Shown here one piece after another: positions 41,261-48,284 of a stretch of DNA of 64,000 nucleotides. Within the stretch, counting starts at the first letter, position 1. Every line of letters starts with the position of its first letter. Source of the stretch: Lewinellaceae bacterium (lineage in GTDB: Bacteria > Bacteroidota > Bacteroidia > Chitinophagales > Saprospiraceae). The notes beneath the pieces were generated by a model, which worked only from the letters and a program-made list of their open reading frames with translations, did no database searches and was not told where the DNA came from. The position numbers and the translations under genes are program-made. The DNA is taken from NCBI GenBank assembly GCA_020636325.1, contig JACJYC010000002.1, forward strand, positions 719,501 to 783,500, given 5' to 3'.

Positions 41261-41970
41261 TGCGAGCCATTTGCGTAGACGACGAACCCAAAGCGCTGGA
41301 GATCATCCAGCGGCACTGCGAGAAGATCCCCTTTCTGCAACTGACGGGTTCGTTTCGCAATGCGCTGGATGCGCTGGACAGCCTGGGCCGCGATCCGGTG
41401 GAGCTGGTTTTCCTGGATATCAATATGCCGCAGCTTTCGGGGCTCAAATTCAGGGAAATGGCCGGCGAGCAGGTCATGATCATTTTCACGACCGCCTATT
41501 CGGAGTATGCCGTGGAAAGCTATGAGATGAATGCGGTGGATTATCTGGTGAAGCCCGTTGCGTTCGAGCGATTCCTGAAAGCAGTAATTAAAGCCCGCGA
41601 CCTATTCCGGCTGAAGCGCGGCGAACCGGCATTGGCAGCAGAAGAAAAGCGGGACCCCGAACCGGCGGCGCCCGGAAACCGGATCTACGTAAAAAGCGGG
41701 ACGAAGCTGTATACGCTGCGCACGGAGGATATCATTTTTCTGGAAAAGGACGGGAATTACATCACCTTCCATACGACCGACCAGCGGGTGGTCGCCCGGC
41801 TGAATATCGCGCAGGCATTTGCGTTGTTGCCGGCCGATGCATTTGTGCAGACGCATAAATCCTTTATCGTGGCCCGGCGGCATATCAAGGTTGTGGAAGC
41901 GCACCAGGTGACGCTGACGGGCGGGCATACGGCGCCGGTGGGGCGGGTTTTTCGGGATGGGGTGGTTTGA
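41257..41970 (+). CDS. LytTR-family response regulator
   Basis: A 237-residue two-domain regulator. Receiver domain: ICVDDEPKALEII, phospho-acceptor Asp in VELVFLDINMPQLSG (about 53), TTAYSEYAVESYEMNAVDYL, and the Lys in VKPVAFERFL. C-terminal LytTR DNA-binding domain from about residue 133: IYVKSGTKLYTLRTEDIIFL, EKDGNYITFHT, FVQTHKSFIVARRHIK, and GRVFRDGVV. The kinase directly upstream is its partner. The target is unknown; the inverted repeats at 40045-40128 are one place it might bind, but LytTR sites are usually direct repeats. Confidence 0.95.
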   Translation: MMRAICVDDEPKALEIIQRHCEKIPFLQLTGSFRNALDALDSLGRDPVELVFLDINMPQLSGLKFREMAGEQVMIIFTTAYSEYAVESYEMNAVDYLVKPVAFERFLKAVIKARDLFRLKRGEPALAAEEKRDPEPAAPGNRIYVKSGTKLYTLRTEDIIFLEKDGNYITFHTTDQRVVARLNIAQAFALLPADAFVQTHKSFIVARRHIKVVEAHQVTLTGGHTAPVGRVFRDGVV

Positions 41971-42226
41971 GGAGGGGGTTAAGCAAATTCCAAAATGGTT
42001 TACAGCTCGCAGCCATAAAATTCCGCCCCCGCTCAATTTTTTCACGCCGCATTTCGTTCAACCTTTTTAACTTTACGAGACCGCTTCTATTTTCCAGTTT
42101 CCACACATACTTCCTGAGAAAGCTTTTTATTGTTTCATTGCTGTTTTGCTCCATTGTTGGGAGAGATGCGCGATGGGCATCTTATATGACGTAAAAAAAT
42201 ACTTTTCATCCATAACCACAACCATA

Positions 42227-43303
42227 ATGGCCATCTCTTTTGTATCCGAACAATCCATGATCGACATCGAGGATCTGGGTAAAAAACTGTCCAACGGCGC
42301 GCTGGAAAGCCTGGAAACGGCGAAGGTGCTGAACGCTGCCGAAACGCCTCAGTTTTCCAGGATTGGCATCGGCAAGCCGCTTTCCGTTGAAATTCTCACC
42401 GTTTATACGGGCGACGCGCCCAGAAAACTGTTCGGCGGCAAACCGGACCTGATGGTTGTTTCGGGGATCAAGAGCTTTCAGACCTTCGATGCCGCGCCGC
42501 GGGCCGTCAACCTCATCCAGGAGAATATCACCGATAACCGGCACCTAAAACCGGGCGCTTTTTCGCCGGGCTCGTCGGTGGTGTATTATACGCCGTCACT
42601 GGATTCTTCCACGGTCTTTTTGTCGTTTGAGCTGGTGGTCGATTCCATCCAACAGGAGAATATCGACCTCGTAGCGGGCCTGTTCCAGGCAGCTGCCGGT
42701 CTGCCGGTCTTTGCGCCGGCGAACGCTTTCCTGCTGGCGGGCTCCACCATAGTGAGCATGGCGAGCGACCTGGCGAATGCATTCGAGAGCAAACCATATC
42801 TCTCGGGGAGCATCGACCTGCGGTTCCTTACCTCAGGCGTGCCGGTATTCAGGCCTGGCCACTACGTGGTCTACAATGACAACGACAAGCAGGCCTTCCG
42901 GGATTACAGCATCGGCCTGGTAGACGACGGGTTCGGCAATATGCTCACGGCACTTGTGCACAAGGTAACCTGCGACGAATACAAAGGCGATTCTCCCTAT
43001 ATCATCCTGAACATCGACGGCCGGGAACGCCCCGAACTGGACGGCTATACCCCGAAACTGGCCTCAGCGTCGCTGTTGGAGCAGTTCTACGGAAAGCGCG
43101 AGGGTCAGCAGGTCATCCTCTCCCTGGAGCGGGCCATGGAACTGTACAACGACTCGATCTATCGCGAAAAGGCGGAACGGGTGTTGGACAAGATTTACGA
43201 TTATCCGCCCGATTCGGATGAGTTCATTCTGGCCAGGGCGTTGTTCGATGCCTATAATCGGAACATTCGGAATCCTTTGTTCCGGGTGGAATGGCCGTTG
43301 TAG
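42227..43303 (+). CDS. protein of unknown function
   Basis: About 358 residues (from ATG 42227, MAISFVSEQSM); an alternative ATG at 42173 has GGGAGAG in front and would add 18 residues, and a further one lies at 42146. There is no signal peptide with the short start. The body seems mostly beta: PLSVEILTVYTGDAPRKLFG, DLMVVSGIKSFQTFDAAPRA, SSVVYYTPSLDSSTVFLSFE, SIDLRFLTSGVPVFRPGHYV; a hydrophobic helix (FAPANAFLLAGSTIVSMAS) sits near the middle, and the end is helical (LFDAYNRNIRNPLFRVEWPL). I recognise no family. Upstream is a 256-bp gap after the LytTR gene with no clear promoter; it ends convergent with the cytochrome gene. Confidence 0.7.
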   Translation: MAISFVSEQSMIDIEDLGKKLSNGALESLETAKVLNAAETPQFSRIGIGKPLSVEILTVYTGDAPRKLFGGKPDLMVVSGIKSFQTFDAAPRAVNLIQENITDNRHLKPGAFSPGSSVVYYTPSLDSSTVFLSFELVVDSIQQENIDLVAGLFQAAAGLPVFAPANAFLLAGSTIVSMASDLANAFESKPYLSGSIDLRFLTSGVPVFRPGHYVVYNDNDKQAFRDYSIGLVDDGFGNMLTALVHKVTCDEYKGDSPYIILNIDGRERPELDGYTPKLASASLLEQFYGKREGQQVILSLERAMELYNDSIYREKAERVLDKIYDYPPDSDEFILARALFDAYNRNIRNPLFRVEWPL

Positions 43304-43334
43304 TGTTTTTGATGTTCTTCCTTGCCTCTGGTAA

Positions 43335-43365
43335 CGTGTCGGACACCTGCGAGGTGTCCGACACG
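43335..43365. terminator. perfect 14-bp hairpin between convergent genes
   Basis: CGTGTCGGACACCT (43335-43348), loop GCG, AGGTGTCCGACACG (43352-43365). No mismatch, no U-tract. Placed between two convergent stops it may end both transcripts. The GTGTCGGACACC core looks like a dispersed intergenic repeat, but only one copy is in this window. Confidence 0.55.
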
Positions 43366-43442
43366 GCATGCTGAATCTACTAGGCTTTTTACCAGGATCT
43401 TCATGACAGCGCTGGGTGATAAATTGCTGCTTTGTAGACGAT

Positions 43443-44396
43443 CTACCATTTCCTGTCCACCGGATGATGGACGGCCGGCAGACTTTGCAGATAGGCCCAA
43501 ACGGCAGATACTTCCTCATCGGACAGCCCACCGAAAGGCACCATCGGATAGCGGATCGGTTTGCCGTCGGGGCGTTTGCCGAATTTGACGGTCTGGATGA
43601 ATTGCTCCTCCGTCCAGGAGCCGATGCCGGTTTCCGGGTCTTTGGTCAGGTTAGCGGAATTGATGATCACGCCTTCCAGGTTGGGAATGGGGTTGCCGCC
43701 GGCAAAATAGCCCGGCGTTTTTTCGGGCTCCATCATGTTCATGGTAGCAAAATTCTCGCTGTGGCAGGAATAGCATTCCACTTTACCGGTGACGAGGTAC
43801 CGGCCGTAGGCGACCTTGTCCTCAATCGGAGGCGCCGTAATGGGTTTGTCCGGATAGGGCAAGGGTTTGAAAGCGACCCTGCAGAGGAGCTTGGTCAGGA
43901 ATGAAGGCTGGGCCGCGGGGTGTTGTTTGTCGGAGGCCTGCACTTCGGGTGCATCCGAGCGGAGATAAGCGATCACGCTGTGCAGATCCTGGTCAGAAAG
44001 GTGCGGGAATTTCGGCATCCAGGGCGGTGCGTATTTGCCGTCGCGCTTGACCCCGGTGCGGAGGAAATAGGCCAATTCTCCGTCGGAGTACCTGCCGGCG
44101 CCGTATTTCGGGTCGTTGGTGATGTTGCCCGTCCAGGCTTTGCCGAATGCTTTGGGCAGGTCTGCCATCAGTTTCCCTTCAAGCTTGCCGTTATCGGCCA
44201 TATGGCATTGATTGCAAACCATGCCGGCGAGCCTTCTGCCTTCCGCAATCAAGGCGCTGTCCGGTGTGACGGTCAGTTGCGGCGCCTTCGCCTCATAGGT
44301 AGGGATAGGGCTGAACTGGATGTAAGCGGCAACAATGAGTAACAACAGGATGATAACCCCAAGGATCTTGCCGATGAGTTTAAGTGCTTTTTTCAT
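43443..44396 (-). CDS. dihaem cytochrome c family protein
   Basis: A 317-residue periplasmic, probably membrane-anchored, electron carrier. One N-terminal membrane helix (LGVIILLLLIVAAYIQF) is followed by two cytochrome c domains, each with a CxxCH haem site: MVCNQCHM (about 61) and ECYSCHS (about 208). Axial Met candidates are in PPWMPKF and in RYPMVPFGG. Domain spacing and SPIPTYEAKAP recall c-type cytochromes found beside alcohol/aldose dehydrogenases in Bacteroidota, but no dehydrogenase is adjacent. Divergent from the aldolase-kinase pair. Confidence 0.92.
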   Translation of the reverse strand: MKKALKLIGKILGVIILLLLIVAAYIQFSPIPTYEAKAPQLTVTPDSALIAEGRRLAGMVCNQCHMADNGKLEGKLMADLPKAFGKAWTGNITNDPKYGAGRYSDGELAYFLRTGVKRDGKYAPPWMPKFPHLSDQDLHSVIAYLRSDAPEVQASDKQHPAAQPSFLTKLLCRVAFKPLPYPDKPITAPPIEDKVAYGRYLVTGKVECYSCHSENFATMNMMEPEKTPGYFAGGNPIPNLEGVIINSANLTKDPETGIGSWTEEQFIQTVKFGKRPDGKPIRYPMVPFGGLSDEEVSAVWAYLQSLPAVHHPVDRKW

Positions 44397-44466
44397 TTTC
44401 CCGATTTGTTAGTGAAAAATACGATCTCACTGCAAAGATCGGGGTCAGCAAAACAGGCCGCTTTCA

Positions 44467-44491
44467 AATTTGTAGCGGATATTTACAAATT
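44467..44491. repeat. operator-like palindrome between cytochrome c and aldolase genes
   Basis: AATTTGTA (44467-44474), 9-base spacer, TACAAATT (44484-44491); perfect 8-bp arms in the divergent intergenic region, about 71 bp from the cytochrome start and 85 bp from the aldolase start. Size and symmetry fit a dimeric repressor site; the binding protein is unknown. Confidence 0.45.
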
Positions 44492-44575
44492 GGAATCATT
44501 CCGGAATAAAGTGGCGCTCATGCTGTTTTCAGGGATGACGAACAGGCGTTTTTAGGGCCATAAACATATATTCTA

Positions 44576-45199
44576 ATGACAGTATTGGACCAGATCCTTC
44601 AATACAAGATCGTAGCCATCATTCGCGGAGCGGGTTCTGCAGACGTGTTGGATATATCAAAAGCGCTGTACGACGGCGGGGTTCGACTGGTGGAAGTCAC
44701 CTTGAACTCGCCGAACGCCATCCGGTCAATCGAAATCCTGAGCGCAGCACTTGGGGATAAAATGCTCATCGGAGCGGGCACGGTGCTCGACGCATCCGCC
44801 GCAAAAACGGCTGTAGGCGCCGGCGCCCGGTTCATCATATCGCCTACCCTCGATCCGGATACGATCCGGCAAACCAAGGACCTGGGCGCGGTGAGCATGC
44901 CGGGCGCTTTTACACCCACGGAGATCTACCAGGCATATATTGCCGGCGGTGATATCATCAAGGTTTTTCCCGGCATACTGGGTGTGGAATACATCAAAAG
45001 CATCCGGGCGCCGTTGCCGCAGATCCCGATGATGCCGACCGGCGGCGTGTCCGCTGAAAATATCCGTTCTTTCCTGGACGCGGGCGCTGTCGCTTTCGGC
45101 ATCGGCACGGCCCTCGTGAATCCCCAAAAAGCACTGACGGAAGCTTACCTGGCCGAGATCTCCGCCAATGCCCGGAAATTTGTGGAGAGCATTTCCTGA
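44576..45199 (+). CDS. 2-dehydro-3-deoxy-6-phosphogalactonate/gluconate aldolase
   Basis: Class I aldolase that splits KDPGal or KDPG into pyruvate and glyceraldehyde 3-phosphate. The 207 residues show IVAIIRGAG, the base/ligand Glu in RLVEVTLNSPNA, IGAGTVLDA, FIISPTLD, SMPGAFTPTEI, the Schiff-base Lys in GGDIIKVFPG (about 129), and MPTGGVSAENI. The next gene, 36 bp on, is the matching 2-keto-3-deoxygalactonate kinase, so KDPGal (dgoA-type) is the likelier substrate than KDPG (eda-type). Upstream galactonate dehydratase is not in the window. Confidence 0.92.
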   Translation: MTVLDQILQYKIVAIIRGAGSADVLDISKALYDGGVRLVEVTLNSPNAIRSIEILSAALGDKMLIGAGTVLDASAAKTAVGAGARFIISPTLDPDTIRQTKDLGAVSMPGAFTPTEIYQAYIAGGDIIKVFPGILGVEYIKSIRAPLPQIPMMPTGGVSAENIRSFLDAGAVAFGIGTALVNPQKALTEAYLAEISANARKFVESIS

Positions 45200-45235
45200 C
45201 CAGGCGTATTTTTTCAAACGAGATTTGCAAAAGGC

Positions 45236-46231
45236 ATGGTTGATTATTTTTTGAGCTGCGACTGGGGGACCTCGGCCTTCCGGATGAAACTGGCAGGCCT
45301 GTCAGCAGGCGCCCGGACGATATACGGCGCCGTCCGGCACCGGCAGGGGATAAAACCCACCTTTAAAGCCTGGCAGGAATCCGGAGGGCCGGCGGCAGAC
45401 CGGCAGGCCTTTTACACCCGGATTATTAAAAACGGCATTGCTGAGTTGGAGAAATTGACCGGTCTGGATCTGACCGGGGTTCCTGTGGTCATTTCGGGCA
45501 TGGCTTCTTCTTCGATCGGCATGATCGACCTGCCGTACAAGGCATTGCCTTTTCGCATCGACGGCTCGGATCTGGAATTCCGCCCCATCGCATTGCCCGG
45601 CGGTACAGAACGCGCCTGCCTGTTAATCTCGGGTGCGCGTACGCCTGACGATGTGATGCGCGGAGAAGAAACGCTGCTCGTCGGCGCCGCTGCGGCCAGG
45701 CCGTCTGCTGAAACGGAAGGTCTTTATGTTTTTCCCGGTACGCATTCCAAGCATATCCACGTCAAAAACGGACTGGCAACCGGTTTCAGGACCTATATGA
45801 CCGGCGAAATCTTCGAATTGCTGTCCCGGCAAAGTACCCTGTCCCAGGGCATAAACGCCGAAGAAAAGATGGAATCGCCGGACCGGGATGAGCACTTCAG
45901 AACGGGCGTTCGCCAGGGAATAACGGGCAATCTGCTGAATCAGGCGTTTCATACGCGCGCCTGGTTTCTGGCGGATCCGGCCCGGCGATCGGCCAATTTC
46001 CACTTTCTGAGCGGGTTGCTGATCGGCGCCGAAATCAGGGACCTCCTTGGGGAACAAAATTTGGCGTTTACGGTTGTGGCCGACGGCGTATTGGCCCGGG
46101 CGTACGGGGCAGCCCTGGCCGAGGCAGGGCTGGCGGAGCGGGCGACCTTTCTTGACACAGAGGAAGCCCTGCTGGACGGGCAGGCAGCGATCCTGCGAAT
46201 CGCAACCGGGTTATCTGACGATCAGGACTGA
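45236..46231 (+). CDS. dgoK: 2-dehydro-3-deoxygalactonokinase
   Basis: Phosphorylates 2-keto-3-deoxygalactonate, step two of D-galactonate breakdown (De Ley-Doudoroff route). The 331 residues carry SCDWGTSAFRMKLAG (phosphate-binding), GMASSSIGMIDLPY, ISGARTPDDVMRGEETLLVG, FPGTHSKHIHV and LSGLLIGAEIRDL, all typical of DgoK in the ASKHA superfamily. It forms an operon with the aldolase upstream. The last 21 bp overlap the end of the opposite-strand gene. Confidence 0.93.
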   Translation: MVDYFLSCDWGTSAFRMKLAGLSAGARTIYGAVRHRQGIKPTFKAWQESGGPAADRQAFYTRIIKNGIAELEKLTGLDLTGVPVVISGMASSSIGMIDLPYKALPFRIDGSDLEFRPIALPGGTERACLLISGARTPDDVMRGEETLLVGAAAARPSAETEGLYVFPGTHSKHIHVKNGLATGFRTYMTGEIFELLSRQSTLSQGINAEEKMESPDRDEHFRTGVRQGITGNLLNQAFHTRAWFLADPARRSANFHFLSGLLIGAEIRDLLGEQNLAFTVVADGVLARAYGAALAEAGLAERATFLDTEEALLDGQAAILRIATGLSDDQD

Positions 46232-47173
46232 ATGGGAAATACCGGTGTGATCATTTTCCTTCATCCGGTTTTCGGGGTCGAGCACCCATTTGCCGTCGAC
46301 AATGAATTTGTAAAGGTGTTTGCCGCCTGCGAGGTCCAGTGAAACGAACCAGGAATCGCCTTTTTTCTCCATATTGACCTGGCTCCAGTTATTGAACGAC
46401 CCGACGAGCATCACCTGCCCGGCATCGGCGTATCCCTTGAGTTCAAAGGTTACCCGTTTACCGATGAGCAGCACGGAGTTGAGGGTTCCGTGTTCGTTAC
46501 CGACATAATTGGGGTTTTCGGGGTCGTGAGTCCACTGGCCGTCCGCAATGAACTTGTATTCATACCGGCCCGGCGGCAGGTCCAGGCGGGTTTGCCAGCC
46601 GCCCTTGATTTTGGTCATTTTAAGGGCATGTTCATTCCAGTTATTGAATTCGCCGGCCAGAATCACCTCCCGGGCATTTTCGTATCCGTCCAGGTAGAAA
46701 AAGGCGTTGCCGGTGGGTGAAGGCTGTACCTCCTGGGAAGCCATGTTGTAGATCTCGGTCAGGAATTTGTTGGAAAACTTTCGCTTGTCCGGATAAATAT
46801 CCTTTGGGTCGGCAAAATAAAGGCCGTTGATGACGTATTTGAATTCCATCGGAAAGCGATCGTTGAAATCGGATACCTTTTTCCGAAGCTCGTACGTATA
46901 GGCGCCGGTTTTTTTCATTTTCCATCCGTCCCGCGACCAGTTGTTGAAATCCCCGGTCAGGGCAACTTCATAGATGTTGAGGTCGGAAAAATCCATTTTG
47001 TCTGCTGATTCCGAAAGGAGGGTTTTGGCATAATCCCGCGTGTCAAAAACGAAAACAACGGTATTCTTATCGATATAATACCCGGCATGGCTGTCGGGTT
47101 GGGCAACCGCGGCGGTTGAACCTTCCGCGAGCAGGAAAACCCAGCCGATCAACAGGCAAATCCCTTTTTTCAT
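46211..47173 (-). CDS. exported protein with three glycogen-binding (CBM48-like) domains
   Basis: About 320 residues with a signal peptide (CLLIGWVFLLAEGSTAAVAQ). Three AMPK-type carbohydrate-binding Ig-like domains follow one another: VALTGDFNNWSRDGWKM with FKYVINGLYFADPKD; VILAGEFNNWNEHALKM with YKFIADGQWTHDPEN; and VMLVGSFNNWSQVNMEK with YKFIVDGKWVLDPEN. The FNNW and DG-x-W-x-x-DP motifs are the sugar-binding signature. It binds an alpha-glucan or acts as a surface sensor, by inference. The longer ORF uses TTG at 47185; ATG 47173 is 8 bp after the retropepsin stop, so the two genes are coupled. Confidence 0.85.
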   Translation of the reverse strand: MKKGICLLIGWVFLLAEGSTAAVAQPDSHAGYYIDKNTVVFVFDTRDYAKTLLSESADKMDFSDLNIYEVALTGDFNNWSRDGWKMKKTGAYTYELRKKVSDFNDRFPMEFKYVINGLYFADPKDIYPDKRKFSNKFLTEIYNMASQEVQPSPTGNAFFYLDGYENAREVILAGEFNNWNEHALKMTKIKGGWQTRLDLPPGRYEYKFIADGQWTHDPENPNYVGNEHGTLNSVLLIGKRVTFELKGYADAGQVMLVGSFNNWSQVNMEKKGDSWFVSLDLAGGKHLYKFIVDGKWVLDPENRMKENDHTGISHSVLIVR

Positions 47174-47181
47174 CCCTTTGG

Positions 47182-48177
47182 TCAAGGCTTGTTATTGTTT
47201 TTGTAAAAGAACAATTTTTTCTGCTTATAGTTAATCAGGGTCCGGCGGGGAAAAAGAAATTCCATGCCGATCACGCCGTCCAAACGGGTATGGAACTCGT
47301 TGTTCATATCTTCCAGGCTGGTCAGCAGGGTGCCCATTGCCTCGTTGGTCTGGTTGCCGCAGACGACATCGTACAATTTGCCGGCCAGCACTTCTACGCT
47401 GTTTTGCCCCACGCCGCGCATGTTTACCCGTTTGAGCACTTCAAAGTGATCGAGTACCTTCCTGCTTACCAAACGGTCGAGCAGGTTGAGTTCCGCCCCG
47501 CTGTCCAGCGTGAATTTCAGCCGGGCGCCGTCCACCGTTGCGTCCAGGATGATCAGGTGCCTGCGCATCATGAACCCCAGGCTGTCATAGGGCAATTCCG
47601 GAATGGCGTCTTGATCGATGCGGAACCCGTTTTCATCGAGCCGGGTGATCACGATGGTCATGGTCTGAAAGTCCAAAAAAACCTCAAAATCCTTCAATAC
47701 CTCATAGCCGATCATGCCGACCAGCCGGATGTTCTTCTGGGCTTCCAGGTGGGAGAGGTCGACGACATTGGCTTTGACATCAAAAAAATACAGGTTATCC
47801 CATTGCAGGGTATCCACTTTTTTGAACAAGACCGGTCCCATGGGGCCTGTCGATCCAAAGGCTGCGACGTCCTTTATCCGGTGATCCCAGCCGAAATAGT
47901 TTTTGTTGAGCAGCAATCGCTCGGCCCCGGTATCCAGCACAAAAATTCCGGAAACGGTGTCCACCTGGGCTTCCACCGCAATCAACCTGCCGACCATTTT
48001 GAAGGGGACATAAATGGTATTCGGATTCAGGAAAATACCCTGCGGGAAACTCAGGCCGCATGAAAATACGGGCAAGGCCTCTTCCGGGTCAATACCGGGT
48101 GAACCCCGGCTATGGCCCAGGAAAAGGATCGACAGCAGGCAAACGGAAATAAGTCGAAAAGGGTACGGGTACCTCAT
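47182..48177 (-). CDS. exported retropepsin-like aspartyl protease
   Basis: About 331 residues. After a leader (RLISVCLLSILFLGHSRGSP) come two retropepsin-like half-repeats, each with a catalytic DTG/DSG motif: GIFVLDTGAERLLLNK (about residue 77) and LKFTLDSGAELNLLDR (about 225), and hydrophobic-Gly strands such as VRLVGMIGYEVL. The product of fused repeats should form a single-chain active protease. I start at ATG 48177, where the leader begins; an upstream in-frame reading from 48222 lacks one. It precedes the CBM48 gene by 8 bp. Confidence 0.85.
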   Translation of the reverse strand: MRYPYPFRLISVCLLSILFLGHSRGSPGIDPEEALPVFSCGLSFPQGIFLNPNTIYVPFKMVGRLIAVEAQVDTVSGIFVLDTGAERLLLNKNYFGWDHRIKDVAAFGSTGPMGPVLFKKVDTLQWDNLYFFDVKANVVDLSHLEAQKNIRLVGMIGYEVLKDFEVFLDFQTMTIVITRLDENGFRIDQDAIPELPYDSLGFMMRRHLIILDATVDGARLKFTLDSGAELNLLDRLVSRKVLDHFEVLKRVNMRGVGQNSVEVLAGKLYDVVCGNQTNEAMGTLLTSLEDMNNEFHTRLDGVIGMEFLFPRRTLINYKQKKLFFYKNNNKP

Positions 48178-48284
48178 CGTGACAGTCGGGTTTGTGTGGG
48201 TGATGATCTCAGCGGAAGTCAAAATAGACTTCTCCTACCAAAAGCTCAAATTTATTCGACGAGGGCTTTCATACGTCAGCCCGG

